Shown: positions 46,843 through 58,574 of the stretch, one piece after another | How the letters are laid out: each line of letters opens with the position of its first letter | Numbering within the stretch: the stretch's first letter is position 1 | From: Diphasiastrum complanatum | Lineage: Eukaryota > Streptophyta > Lycopodiopsida > Lycopodiales > Lycopodiaceae | Assembly: GCA_029204225.1 (NCBI GenBank) | Contig: CM055099.1 | Location: forward strand, 70,505,349 to 70,569,348 | Reading direction: 5' to 3' | DNA: 64,000 nucleotides | Notes under the pieces: model-generated | What the model saw: only the letters and a program-made list of their open reading frames with translations | The model's database searches: none | Told to the model about the DNA's origin: nothing | Program-made: the position numbers and the translations under genes

Positions 46843-47940
46843 ACTGATATATCTATGGACTTTATCCTTGGCCTTCCCCATACCCAACGTGGTCACGATT
46901 CATGTATGGTGGTAGTTGACAGGTTCTCGAAACAAGCACATTTTATACCAGTTCGTAGTGCTATCTCAGTAGAGTAGTGTGCATGTTTGTTCCTATCAGA
47001 GATTTTCCGCCTGCATGGATCTCCTCGTACTATCCTTTCTGATCAAAATAGTAAGTTTACATCTATATTCTGGACAGAGCTTATGCGTATATTGGATGTA
47101 CAGCTTTTTATGGATTATGCTTATCATTCTACTTCTGATGGGCAGTCTGAGGTCTTTACCAAGATCCTTGAGGATTATTTACGCCATTTTGTTACTCCTT
47201 CAGGGAAGGACTGGGATCAGCATTTATGTTTAGCAGAGTATAGCTATAATAGCTCTGTTAGTACAAGCACAGGTGTCTCACCATTTTTATTATCTCATGG
47301 CTATGCACCTCTTTTACCTGGCATTCCTCTCCCTCCTTAGGATACACCTGTTACACTTGCATCTTTTCTATCAGGTGCTCGAGAGCTTATTACCCGGGCC
47401 AGTTCTCATTTACAGCATGTTCAGTAGCGTTATCAGACCTCAATTGAGCGTCGCCGCCGCCATGTTGAGTCTCAGCTTGAGATATGGTTTATCTACGCCT
47501 ACGGTTTGCACATCATCATTTTGTCCAGGGCCATGCTTCTACTGAGAAGCTTGCACCGCGTTATTATGGGCCTTATCGCATTTTGGAGGTTCTTAGTCCA
47601 GTTACATATCGCTTACAGCTTCCTGCTTCCTACTTCCATACGCGCCTGTGATGTATTCCATGTCAGTTTATTACGTGCTGCTATTGAGGATGATGCTCCT
47701 TGTGATGCTGAGTTTCCTACTGCTCTAGAGTTATTTCCATTTTTACCTGCTACTATATTACAGGTTCGTCTATACCATAGTCGACGCCGCCGGCAGATTC
47801 AGTTTTTGGTCCAGTGGGATGGTCGTCCTATTGAGGAGGCCACATGGGAGCCCATTGATGTCTTTTATCATACACCATCACTTGCGGATCAGGCTCGTGC
47901 TCTTGTTGCACTTGTTGATTCCTCTACATCAGATGTTGTT
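46843..47940 (+). mobile_element. Chromodomain Gypsy (chromovirus) integrase and C-terminus
   Basis: The plus strand gives integrase: [36 protein letters not shown], then after a stop FRLHGSPRTILSDQNSKFTS, HSTSDGQSEVFTKILEDYLR and AEYSYNSSVSTSTGVSPFLL. The C-terminal part follows after frameshifts: [15 protein letters not shown] and LPATILQVRLYHSRRRRQ. It closes with IQFLVQWDGRPIEEATWEP, which is a chromodomain (hydrophobic strand, LVxW, ATWEP). Chromodomains are the hallmark of chromoviruses and are thought to target integration to marked chromatin. Several stops show it is dead. Gag to RNase H are missing on the left. Confidence 0.85.
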
Positions 47941-48030
47941 CTAGCTGTTGATGCACCAGGGCTTGCTGCTACTTTACGCATCTTTAACAACTCAGACACC
48001 TGTTCCAGGGATACCAGGATGGGAACACGG

Positions 48031-48440
48031 CTTGACATTTTTCCACGAAATACAATTTCTTCTAAGAACAGTGGCTCGACTTGAAGAACACATTGCGAAA
48101 CTACAAGCAAAAATCGTTACACAGGAGCAGCAGATCACTAACATTATTCAATACCGTGACTCCACCGAGGTACTCCATATCCAGATTATAGACAAGTTTT
48201 TGGCAGATATTCGAAGGGAAATCAACGTCCAACCTGCCACCATTGCATCCATCCAGGATGTCGAAGACGAGGACACCCAGGATCAGCCCCAACAACACAC
48301 GAAAACATGGGCCGATGTTCTCAAAGGTAACATACCTCCCGTTTCACTCATATCAGCTACTTTCAAAGAAAATCGATTACGGGAACAAAAAGCCCTAAAT
48401 GTTCGTGGACGTGGACTCTCGGACACGCAAGATTGTTGAC
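48031..48440 (+). pseudogene. LINE ORF1 fragment
   Basis: A plus-strand frame starts LEEHIAKLQAKIVTQEQQIT, passes QDVEDEDTQDQPQQHTKTWA and ends DVLKGNIPPVSLISATFKEN, RLREQKALNVRGRGL. The same ALNVR and ISAT blocks appear on the minus strand at 62689-62468, so both are ORF1 of one LINE family. It is cut off after SDTQDC. Confidence 0.65.
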
Positions 48441-48769
48441 AGATCCTCTGCTTGGGAGGATCTGATTACTGGCTCTTTACTTCTTAGTTTCAGAACCATT
48501 TCCTGCTGTTACCAGGCTCGTTTGGGCATTACTTGGCTGTTTTCTTGTTTGTTACAATGCCCAGGCTAGGCAGAAACGGACTGAATATCTTTGTAGTATG
48601 GTCCTGCCTGTCAGAGGACACTCAGGGTCGTTCTCTCTTGAAAGCACTCACATTCAAACAAAGATGCAAGCCATGAACATTCATTTACAGATCAGCATGC
48701 AGCCCAAATGAACATTCAATAGTTTCTACTGCTACCTACTGTAAAAACGAACTGAAAGTCCAAGAATCA
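48441..48769. other. Unrecognised intron sequence
   Basis: No motif was recognised between the LINE ORF1 fragment and the Gypsy RT fragment. Confidence 0.35.
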
Positions 48770-48930
48770 AGATGAACAGTGTCCTCAGACCATACTTGGG
48801 TAAGTTTGTAGTCGTATTTTTAGATGACATCCTTGTTTACAGTAAGACGAGGAGGGAGCATCTTAAACACCTCAGAAAGGTGTTTTGACTGCTTAGAAAG
48901 CATAAGCTTTATGCTAAGAACCATATTGGG
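48770..48930 (+). pseudogene. Gypsy RT fragment with intact FLDD palm motif
   Basis: The plus strand reads [38 protein letters not shown]. It is a close inverted copy of part of the RT at 55100-55270, but it keeps the catalytic Asp pair that the other copy has lost. Only about 50 codons remain. Confidence 0.85.
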
Positions 48931-48943
48931 TAAACACCCAAGA

Positions 48944-49142
48944 TGAGTTTCTAAGTGATAAAAGCAAATCCTATTCTAGTAGTAGTGCACCCACCTACAT
49001 GCATAACTAAAAAACGAATTTACTATTAATAGTAATGACCCTAAAATATGACTTACTATAAATAGTAATGGCCCCTAAAAATAGCACGCAGGCATGGCCA
49101 AACTATCAATAAGGGGTGTCAAATAAACATTAATTTCTAACA
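48944..49142 (-). mobile_element. Truncated 3' LTR of the intron-3 Copia element
   Basis: Matches 53830-54025 of the full 5' LTR almost exactly. Minus-strand start TGTTAGAAATTAATG follows the purine-rich AAGGGGGAG (49143-49151), a polypurine tract. About 160 bp at the far end of the LTR is missing, where Gypsy DNA begins. Confidence 0.85.
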
Positions 49143-51785
49143 CTCCCCCTTAATGTTTACTTTGTTATCTATTACTCCTAGAAGTTCTCTAAACTTTTGA
49201 AATTTTCCTTTGCCAAGACCTTTGGTAAAGATATCTGCAACTTGCTCTTCCGTAGGGCAATAGATAAGCTCCACTTCATTACTTTGAATTTTCTCTATGA
49301 TGCAGTGTTGTTGTACTTCAATATGCTTTGTCCTGCTGTGAAAAATTGGATTTTTCGCCAATTTAATACAACTCTGATTGTCACATTGAAGTACCGCAGG
49401 TGAACCTTGTACCATATGTAGATCATGTAGAATCCTTCGTAACCATATTGCTTCACATGTTGCACTCGTAGTAGCTCGATATTCTGTCTCTGTAGATGAT
49501 AAAGCAATAGTATGCTGCTTCTTTGAACTCCAAGAGATAGCACCAGAACCAAGACTAAAAACATAACCTGTAGTAGATCTTCGGTCTTCTGCATCTCCAG
49601 CCCAATCAGTATCCACATATCCCTGTAACTTCAAATCATCCTGTCTACCATAGAGAATACCAAATCTCAAAGTGCCTTGGATATATCTGAGTATTCGCTT
49701 AGCAGCTTTCCAATGAATCTGCTTAGGCTTAGCCATAAACTGACTAACCATACTCACAGCATAAGCAATATCTGGTCTTTTAGTAGCTAGATAGATCAAG
49801 CTTCCAACAAGCTTTCTATATAACGTCTCATCTACATCCTGATCTTCCTCAGCTTTAGTAAGCTTACATCCATTATCATATGGTGTAGAAATAGGCTTGC
49901 ACTCTGACATATTGAACTTTTCAAGAATTTCATGAGCATACTTAGATTGAGAAATGAATAGTCCTTGTGCTACTCTCCATACCTCAATCCCAAGAAAATA
50001 TTGTAGTGAACCAAGATCTTTCATATCAAATTCTGATGAGAGATCTTTCTTGATTCCCTGAATCATACTATGATTTGATCCTGTAATAATAAGATCATCC
50101 ACATACATCACTACAATAACAATATGATTATTCCTGACCAAAACATAAAGTGTATGCTCCGAACTACTTCTCTAAAAGCCAAGCTCCTCAAAATATATGT
50201 CAATCCTCGTGTACCACGCCCTAGGTGCCTGCTTAAGTCCATATAATGCCTTGTCCAACCTGCAAACCTTATCTTCATGTCCTGCTACTATGTATCCCTC
50301 TGGCTGCTCCATGTAGACTTCTTCCTCTAGAAATCCATTCAGGAATTAACTCTTTACATCCATTTGTTGAATATCCCATCCAAACTGAGTTGCCAATGAT
50401 AAAACAATCCTCATAGTAGTAGCTTTAGCAACTGGTGCAAAAGTTTTCTCATAGTCAATCCCTTCCTGTTGAGCATAACCTTTTGCCACCAATCTTGCCT
50501 TATGTTTATCTATAGAACCATCTGATTTGTACTAGACCCACTTGCATCCAATGGCCTTTTTACATGTAGGTAGCTGAACAAGTCTACAAGTCTTGTTCTT
50601 CATGATTGAGTCGTACTCCTCATCCATAGCTTTTCTCCAAATATCCTCTTTTTCAGCCTCTCTGAAAGTAGATGGATCCTTGGTCTCTAATACTGTAGCC
50701 ATATATGCAAAATGTACATCCCCATCTTCATGATGATCCTCTTGTCGAACCTCCTGTTGATATTGATCTTCATGTTGCTTTTCAAGTCTAGTTGATCTCC
50801 TAGTTCCATGTGTACTGGACTCTCCCTGTTCCATAATAACACTATCCTTCATAGTTTCATAGTACCACCTAGGCAATCTTCTAGCTTTTGATGTAGGATG
50901 CTTCCTGCTTGGTGAAGTAGGAGGTGAATAAGTATCCCATATACTTGACCTCTCCTTCCTCTTTCCTATCTCAACCAAAGACACTTTAGGTTCTTGAATT
51001 GGCGTAGGCGATACATGTCGATTCAGGTTCCTGTAATAACTCGTCACATAATATAGGGATTCTACCATCTTGATCCTTATCAAAATATATTTCTATATCT
51101 TTATGAGTTGCCTCCTCATCAAAGATTACATCCCTACTTATAATTATTTTCTTACCCTCCAAGTCATATAACCTGTATCCCTTCTCTTGATTATCATAAC
51201 CAAGAAATAAACAATCCAATTTGCTCCTTGAATTCTTAGGTATGTGAGAATAAGCAATACTTCCAAACACTCTCAACCCGTGTAAGCTTCCTCTGGAGTT
51301 CGATTCTCTACAACCTTTGTGGGACTTCGATTCAAAAGATAAACCGCCGTCTTAACTGCTTCACCCCAAAACATATTTGGAAGATTTTTACTCTCGAGCA
51401 TACTCCTCACAGTTTCCACTATGGACCGGTTCTTTCTTTCCGCAACTCCATTTTGTAGAGGCGTGTCCATATTTGCAAATTGTCTCTTTATACCATGATC
51501 CTTCCAAAACACCTGAAATTCTGTAGAAAGATACTCTCCCCCTTTGTCTGAGCGAAGTATCTTAATTTGTCTATCTGTTTCTTTGAATAATCATCCACAA
51601 ACACCATAAAGTAACTTGCTCTCCCATAAGATTGAGTCTTCATAGGACCACATAAATCTGTATGAACAAGTTCTAGGACATTTTTTGCCCTGAATGTACT
51701 AGGCAAAAATTTCTTCATATGATGCTTGCCTAAGACACAACCTTCACAAACCTTGTGATCAGAAACTACTTGAGGTAAACAGCAA
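49143..51785 (-). mobile_element. Copia pol: integrase, reverse transcriptase and RNase H
   Basis: Minus-strand order from 51785 starts with GAG-pre-integrase (HKVCEGCVLGKHHMKKFLPS). Integrase follows (VLELVHTDLCGPMKTQSYG, FWKDHGIKRQFANMDTPLQN, GVAERKNRSIVETVRSML, NRSPTKVVENRTPEEAY). The RT lead-in is WRKAMDEEYDSIMKNKTCRL, and the RT core before 50142 is interrupted. A 334-codon frame (50141-49140) then holds VVMYVDDLIITGSN, KDLGSLQYFLGIEV, DWAGDAEDRRSTTGYVFSLG, SGAISWSSKKQHTIALSSTE and QVADIFTKGLG. The YVDD palm and RNase H acidic residues are present. Stops at about 50520 and 50345 and frame changes break the polyprotein. It is the best-preserved Copia in the window. Confidence 0.9.
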
Positions 51786-52448
51786 GATATGGAGGGGAAT
51801 CAATCAAATCGGTCAGAAGATGGAAAGAAAGTGGTTCGAAAAGGAAATCGCGGAAAATCATGACATTATGCAAAGGAGTGTTGGCACAACAAGTTCAAGA
51901 AAAAGCAGGATGGAAATTTTGCTGAAGAAGAAGGAACTTCTAATGCAATATCGAGTGCTTTGGATCTTGAAGACTATGAGTTGTTTTCGGCATCGGCATC
52001 TTCTAGTAGTACCTTCTCGAAGGAAGAAGAAGACTATTGGTTTATTGATTCAGGAGCTTCTAAGCACATGACACCCAGGCGAGACTGGCTATCTAATTTT
52101 CAAAAATTAGATGATGGGTCAAATGTGAAGTTGGGAGACAACTACACATATGATATAAAGGGAGTTGGAAAAGTACAAGTACAACTACCTTAAGGGAAGA
52201 TTGGAAACATAAAGGATGTGCTTTATGTACCAGGAATCAAGAAAAACTTGCTCTTAGTATCAACTATTGCAAAGCAACACATGGTGGTGCAATTTGATGA
52301 ACAACGGTGTCTCATCAAGAGGAAAAATGATGAAGTAGTAGCTGAAGGCATACTTGCAGGGAGGTTAGATAAACTTCAAGCTCAGGTGGTGGATCATCAT
52401 GCAAGTGTTGCGGATACTGAATCATTGAGTAAGTTATGGCACGAGAGG
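51786..52448 (+). mobile_element. Inverted internal segment of the Copia: gag end, protease and pre-integrase
   Basis: This 660-bp block encodes, on the plus strand, the missing middle of the minus-strand Copia. A damaged zinc knuckle (HYAKECWHNK) leads to the protease WFIDSGASKHMTPRRDWLSN. Then VLYVPGIKKNLLLVSTIAKQ and SLSKLWHERYG follow. On its right, minus-strand gag stops exactly at 52449. On its left, minus-strand integrase begins at about 51785. It has therefore been flipped in place, with loss of a few dozen bases after WHERYG. Confidence 0.88.
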
Positions 52449-53060
52449 TATGGTCTTCTTCTTCCCTTTGCCACCCTTCTTGGAACTTTGCTCTTGCTTC
52501 TTTGCTAGGAATGCATGTTCCTTGAAATCGTCCCTGTTGACAATATTTTGTCATCTCATTTCTTCCTGTAGTAAGATGGCATTTAGCTCATCAAAAGAAG
52601 GCCTCGTTTCTCTTAACAATAGCATCATTACAAAGTTCTGATAGGCCAAAGGTAGACTATTAAGTACAATGGATACCAATACTGAATCTTGAACACTTTC
52701 TCCAACTGCAATAAGTTGCCCTCTCAGATCTTTCACTCGAGTAAAGTAGTCCGTTACCGATTCACCTGTACCCCCTTGGGTCCAGCAGCATCTCTGATAT
52801 GAGGTATAATCATATCTTTAACTAATAAGTTGATGATATGATGATCTTTTCTTCTACGTTTCTGATACTCCCGCAACTCTCTGTGAGTAGTAGGAGGTAT
52901 CTCAACACCTGTGACGATCTCCCAATATTCTTTGTCTTGGAGAATATTTTGCATCTTGAACTTCCATATGCTGTAGTTCGTTCCATCTAGCTTGCTAGAT
53001 TCCGGCAACACAACATCATTCATTCCTGCCATTATATTGATCCGTAACAAATCTCAGCAA
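52449..53060 (-). pseudogene. Copia gag
   Basis: The minus strand from about 53040 reads MAGMNDVVLPESSKLDGTNY, SIWKFKMQNILQDKEYWEIV, DHHIINLLVKDMIIPHIRDA. After a frameshift it continues MKDLRGQLIAVGESVQDSVL, LPLAYQNFVMMLLLRETRPS and FDELNAILLQEEMR (to 52551), ending in a Lys-rich KKQEQSSKKGGKGKKKT. This is the UBN2-type gag of plant Copia elements. One frameshift near 52745 breaks it. Confidence 0.85.
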
Positions 53061-53645
53061 CCTGAATTTAGTTTAACAATTAGATCTGTCCAGAAACAAC
53101 CTTCCCTCGATATCACCTGCCCTGATTCAGACCTGTCCTAGATATCACCTGTCCCAGGTATTGCTTGTCTGAACCTGCACCTGCTCAGTTACCACCTGCA
53201 CCAGGTACTGCCTTCCTTAGCTGCTGCTGTCCGGGCCTGCACCAGGTCCACCTACCTCAGATGCTGCCTGCCGGGCCTGCACCAGGTCCTGCTGCCCTCA
53301 GAAGTGCCTTCCCTAGCTATTGCTGCCCTCGGAAGTGCCTGCACCAGGTACTGCTGCCCTCAGACGTGCCTGTTTAGATGTGCATGCACCTGAAAAACAC
53401 CTGTTCAGATCTGCCTGTCTCAGAAGTCACTTGTTCAGATACTACCTTCCTCAGATGTACCTGCTCCAGATGTGACCTGCACCAAAAAACATTCTGATTC
53501 AGATATGTCGACAACCGGTAACTTTCCGTCAATATTCTCTTAGAAGATTCCCGTTGTTTTCCTAACAACGTTGACTCCACATGTAGCTTCAGCTCCTCCA
53601 ATCTGATTGCACACCTGCAAATACAAACTCTCTCTCTCACCAAAG

Positions 53646-53663
53646 AGCCTGCTCTGATACCAT
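53646..53663 (-). promoter_or_regulatory. Copia primer-binding site
   Basis: The minus strand reads TGGTATCAGAGCAGGCTC immediately after the 5' LTR, complementary to the 3' end of initiator methionine tRNA, the usual primer of plant Copia elements. Confidence 0.85.
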
Positions 53664-54025
53664 GTCAAAATTTGTGATACAAATTCTAGATGGAGTTACT
53701 AGTCCTACTAGCACTCACACAAAACCAAGCATAGAGAAAATTCAGATCATAGGAGAATTGAGCAATTGCTCTAGCTCATTGAATTGAATGGAATGATTGT
53801 GGTGGGGCACCAGCCTTCTTAAGTAGTTTCTCTTAAGTGATAAAAGCAAATCCTATTCTAGTAGTAGTGCACCCACCTACATGCATAACTAAAAAATGTT
53901 TTTACTATTAATAGTAATGACCTTAAAATATGACTTATTATAAATAGTAATGGCCCCTAAAAATAGCACGCAGGGCATGGCCAAACTATCAATAAGGGGT
54001 GTCAAATAAACATTTATTTCTAACA
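53664..54025 (-). mobile_element. Full 5' LTR of the intron-3 Copia, 362 bp
   Basis: On the minus strand it starts TGTTAGAAATAAATG (54025) and ends TTTTGACA (53664), abutting the primer-binding site. It matches the truncated 3' LTR at 48944-49142 with a handful of differences. Inserted in the middle of Gypsy integrase sequence. Confidence 0.9.
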
Positions 54026-55718
54026 CTTCTGTATGCCTGGGTGCCCCGCACTAGGATTGTCATGACACTCATATAGGACCTGCTGCCTATAATCCTCTGA
54101 ATTGGGGACACATACTCTATCTCTATAGAGCAAGTACTCATCCTAAATGGAATACTGTTTCCATTTGAATCCTCGAGTCAACCGACCCTCAACCACTGGG
54201 GTTTGCTTGGGTAATACAGGCTCAGAATCCTCAACGTCATTTGACGTATACTCGGATTCATCATCATCCTCAACGGAAGCTGCCGTATTCTTGGACGAAC
54301 TGGCACCAGCCCCGGGAACTGGCTCTGGACTGAGTTCCAGATAGTAGAGAAGAATGCATCATATTGGCACTTCCCTCTCAAGGACTCGAGTAACTCATTA
54401 CGAATCTGAGTAAAACTCAGCTCGTTTATCATAGGCATTCTACTAAGGGCATCTGCTACTGTATTGAATTTCCCTCGTCTATATCTGATAGACATATCAA
54501 GATCAACTCTGCCCAACGAGCTTTCCGACCTCTAAGCTCAAGTTGATTGGAAAGGTATCTGAGACTTTCATGGTCAGTTAGGACCTCAAAGTTGGCACCA
54601 TACAAATAATGCCTCCAAGTCTTAAGGGCATGAACTATAGAAAAGAGTTCCTTTTCATAGGCGCTGTACCTAGTCTGAGCTGGCTCAAGTTTTTTACTCT
54701 CGAAAGCAACTGGTCGTCCACCCTGAGTCAGTACAGCACCAACTGCAAAGTCGCTAGCATCTGTTTCGACCACAAATGGCTGATTGGGGTCGACGACTTT
54801 TAAAACTTGTGCTGTGGCTAAGGCTGTTTTGAGAGTATCAAAGCTCTCTTGCTGTGCGGACTCCCAAATGAACTCCTTTCCCTTCCCCTTAAGAAGATTT
54901 GTCATGGGAACTGCTATCTGAGCATATTCCTTGACAAATCGTCTGTAATATCCCGCCAAACCAAGAAAGATTTGAAGTTCTAAAATATTCTGAGGTCTCA
55001 ACCAACTAAGTATGGCTTTAACCTTATTGGGGTCCATCTTAATTCCATCTGCCGAGATAATGTGACCCAAATAAGCTACTTCTTCAACGAAGAATTCACA
55101 CTTGGATTCTTTAGCATAAAGCTCATAAAACACCTTTCTGAGGTGTTTTAGATGCTCCTTCCTCGTTTTGCTGTAGATGAGGATGTCATTTAAAAATACG
55201 ACTACAAACTTACCCAAGTATGGTCTGAGGACACTGTTCATCAAGGTCATAAAGGTAGCTGGAGCATTTGTGAGCCCAAATGGCATCACCTTAAACTCAT
55301 AATGGCCATGACGATTCCTAAATGCTGTTTTCGGGACATCTTCCGACTTTATATGGACTCGATGATATCCCGATCTGAGGTCTATTTTACTAAAAAATTT
55401 AGCCCCGTCGATTTGATCAAACAACTCGTCTGCGCGAGGCATAGGGTACTTATTCTTAATTGTGACTTTATTGAGGGCTCTGTAATCTACGCAAAGACGC
55501 ATAGACCCCTCTTTCTTTTTCACCAAAAGGACTGGTGAGGCCCATGGTGAATTACTGGTCTGAATTTGGCCTTTCCCAAGATAATCTGTTAACTGCCTAG
55601 TTATTTCTTCATCCTCTGTTCGGCTGACCCGATACGGAGGTTTAGAAACAGGTGTTGTACCTGGTACTAGGTTTATTACATGATCTACCTCTCTGCTAGG
55701 TGGCAAACCATGTGGCAA
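54026..55718 (-). pseudogene. Gypsy reverse transcriptase and RNase H, catalytic mutation
   Basis: The 420-codon minus-strand frame (55718-54456) starts [20 protein letters not shown] and contains [39 protein letters not shown] and [20 protein letters not shown]. The palm reads [12 protein letters not shown], with Asn for the first Asp of FLDD, which should abolish polymerisation. RNase H follows with [19 protein letters not shown] and [13 protein letters not shown]. After a frameshift [19 protein letters not shown] marks its end, and a partial integrase zinc region (LYECHDNPSAGHPG) is cut at 54026 by the Copia LTR. Confidence 0.9.
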
Positions 55719-55850
55719 ATCTTCAGGAAAAACATCTTTAAATCAATAAAGTTTCTAATTTACTGATTTTCTGCTGTAAAGAACTAGAAATAGAAACTTC
55801 AGGAATAAACTGAAAGTCACATAAGAATACCTGCTGGTCATCGTCTCCGA

Positions 55851-56560
55851 TTAGCTGACAGAGCTCTGAATTGCAGACCATAGGATTGTTGGGAACATCA
55901 TGCTCCCCATGCAACTGGATCTCTCGGCCTTTATGCTGAAAGCTGAGGTGTGCTCCTGATAATTTCTGTGGAGGGAAGGTCCTAAACTGTAGAGCCAGTC
56001 TCTCCCGAGAACAATGTTTGTGCGATCCAGGTGCATTATCTGAAAGTTTATTTCATCTTGGTACCCCTAAACACCAAGATTTAAGTTACTTACCATAGTT
56101 TCCCAAATTTTCTTATTTTCACCCTTAGCTAGTGAAACTATGTACCTATGCTGACTAGGTACTTCTGGAAGTTTAAGTTTTTTAACTAGGGTGTAGTTGA
56201 TGAAATTATGGGTCACCCCATCATCAACCATAACTCTGACTGGCTGGTTACCCACTTTCCCATGCATACGTACTAGGTCATGCTGCCCAAAACTGAAGGG
56301 TCGCGCTAGCATTGCAGAGGTTAGTTGGCAACAATGTTCATGGTCTTCATGAAACACTTTGATCTCGGAAGCTGCCGAGTCACTGGGGAAACTTACGGTC
56401 TGAACAAGATAAACTTGTTTTTTATCTTTCTTAGTGAAAGGCCCCTTGGGACACTGTCTGACTGTGTGTCCCTTGCCCAGGCACACAAAGCACAAACGTT
56501 CTTGTTTGGCTTTCTCAAAATCTTCTGGTTTTAAGGGCTGTATGAGCGATGGGCGTTTCT
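55851..56560 (-). pseudogene. Gypsy gag zinc knuckle and aspartic protease
   Basis: The minus strand at 56495-56067 reads MCFVCLGKGHTVRQCPKGPF, a perfect CX2CX4HX4C knuckle, then VGNQPVRVMVDDGVTHNFIN. The protease triad is D-D-G where D-S-G is usual. At 56036-55851 the IVLGRDWLYSLGP flap-associated motif appears. Stops separate the two segments. It lies directly upstream of RT in element order. Confidence 0.85.
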
Positions 56561-57250
56561 GAGGAGCTTCACTCTAAGCTTTATCTTCTTTCTTTCTTTT
56601 TAAAAATTTCTTTTGAAATTGAAAGTCTTTTTGAGGAGGCTGCTCAGAAAGGGGTTGCTATCTTGCCCTCTTCCTACCCATTGAATCATGATATATTTGA
56701 GCATATCTGAGAGCTTGCTCTAGGGTAGTAGGCGAGTTTCTCTGAACCTCTACTTTATATTCATCCTTCAGGCCACGGACAAATCCCCTGATTTTCTAAT
56801 AATCATCCATATTTTTAATTTTTAAAATTGTTTCTCGATACTGCGAGATATATTGGATTAGGGACTTGTCCATTACTGTTCTCTCCCAGGCTTCCCAGGC
56901 TCTATCAAGTTCATTTTTAGGTAGAAATTCTCTTAGGAAGGCTTCTTCAAAGGCCTTCCATGACCGGGGAGTCTGCCCAGTCTCCTGGCTGAGAAGTGGA
57001 GGGAAGGCTTCCTTTCGCGGAACTCAAAATCAAGCCTTTGAGTTTAGCGAACGAGTCGTCCACACTGGACTTGAAATTGGCTAATGCCAACTTCAGTTAC
57101 CAAGTGGAGAAACTGCTCCTTGGTAACCAATTCGTCGAGTTCTTTGGCGAATTGTTCCCGTTCTTCAACTTCCCTTTACTGAACCTCAGGGATTTCGTTT
57201 CTAATTCATCAATGCCTCTTGTCAGGGATTGATCAGGTCTCGGAGAAGTG
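56561..57250 (-). pseudogene. Gypsy gag N-terminal region, degraded
   Basis: Minus-strand broken frames read MTTSPRPDQSLTRGIDELET near 57253 and end near the zinc knuckle with NLVQIYLAVSRNNF-like and GICPWPEG-like pieces. The order matches a Gypsy gag preceding the knuckle. No long frame survives. Confidence 0.55.
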
Positions 57251-57896
57251 GTCATTTTCAGAGATAGAAAAAGATTGCCTGACGTTTCCTCTCAAAAAAA
57301 AGTCGAAAAGACTAATTTATAACTGTACAAAAGAGGGAAAGAAGACTTAGCTGTTTCTGAGGACTGTACTTCCAAAGAAAATACGAAGAGGAACCCTCTC
57401 AGCTCTTCCGCAACTGCTTTCAAACCTGTTGTCCGGAAAAAATCAGAGAAAACCCCAAGTTGGAAGCCCCAAAATTTGTTTCAAATTCTGAATTTCTTAG
57501 GGCCTCTTCTTGCTGATTTCTGGAGGTCCCTACTCGCTGATCCAAAGGCTTCTTCTGATGCCAATTTTCAGATGTCTGAGCTCCAAATTGGAGGATAGAG
57601 CCTGCAGTCAACTCGCGATGGTCTTCCTAGACCCTGCCACCTGAAATCCGCTTCAAACTTTAAGAAATTGCTCACCAAAATCACAGTTGGAATTGATTTC
57701 TACAGCGATGGGTCTGCTGGCAGTCCTCTATCCAAAATCCGCTCAAGATTTACAATTTTGCACTTGAAAATTGGGGGTAGAGCACTAATCTGATAGCGCT
57801 GGATCTGTCTCTCTTATTTCTGAAAAATTCAAGAGATTCTGAGCACTCTATCTACTTTCTCCATTGTTGCTACTTAGCTCCCAAAGAAGGAGATGG
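57251..57896 (-). mobile_element. Gypsy 5' leader
   Basis: Non-coding region between the 5' LTR/primer-binding site and gag of the minus-strand Gypsy. No separate feature was recognised. Confidence 0.5.
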
Positions 57897-58321
57897 CTCT
57901 GTTACCAGTGTAATAGTTCCTAACACCACAGTAGGGCAAACACTAACTGATCCACCCAACCTTGCCTACTCCTTGATATGGAGTAAGCCCCTCCTAGCCC
58001 AGTGTGAGGACTGGTAGCATGCTACTGCCAAATGTCGGCCACGTGGCACTAACGAGGCCGACTGCACGTCGGGACCCAACGTGGGGCCCTACCCTACTGA
58101 CAGGGTCCCTAGACTGTGTTAGGCCCGCGATGGCTATGGACCGTGCTGGGGCACGCTACTCACACTGTCATGCCCTATTGGTCGTGTACGCTGCTGGACA
58201 CGACCCTGACTGTGGTATCTGACCTCCTGTGTTCTCTAGGGTTCGGCACTAGTCACGTGCTCGTAACACTTTGCCACATCGATCTCATCCGGATTGATCT
58301 ATGCACATGCCAAAGTGCACA
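57897..58321 (-). mobile_element. Gypsy 5' LTR and primer-binding site
   Basis: On the minus strand a TG...CA-type segment ends GTTAGGAACTATTACA at 57909, followed at once by CTGGTAACAGAGCC, a primer-binding site like that for initiator Met tRNA (TGGTATCAGAGC). The start is placed at TGTGCACTTTGGC near 58321 but is not certain. No 3' LTR was found because the element is cut at 54026. Confidence 0.6.
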
Positions 58322-58574
58322 TTGAAATCAAGATAGAATCTGGAGGGCCATATGTTAGCAATTATATGATATATATTTAGTATTATAATCTTACAAATTT
58401 TTGTAATTTGTTAGTTCAAACTTCGAAGTTAAACCTTAAAAGTTCAATCTATGGGTAATAGTTCTAACTTCAAAGCTCAAATTGCAAACACACTATAGTC
58501 TACTATCTAGTATCTAGTATCTAGTATCTACTCACTACTTAAGTCTTAGACTTTAGTACTATCTACACATTAGA

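Noticed and set aside
57420-57611. 63-codon minus-strand frame in the Gypsy leader
   Set aside because: Lies between the primer-binding site and gag with no motif; most likely untranslated leader.
58004-58325. Overlapping open frames in GC-richer DNA at 58.0-58.3 kb
   Set aside because: They fall within the Gypsy LTR and have no recognisable protein content.
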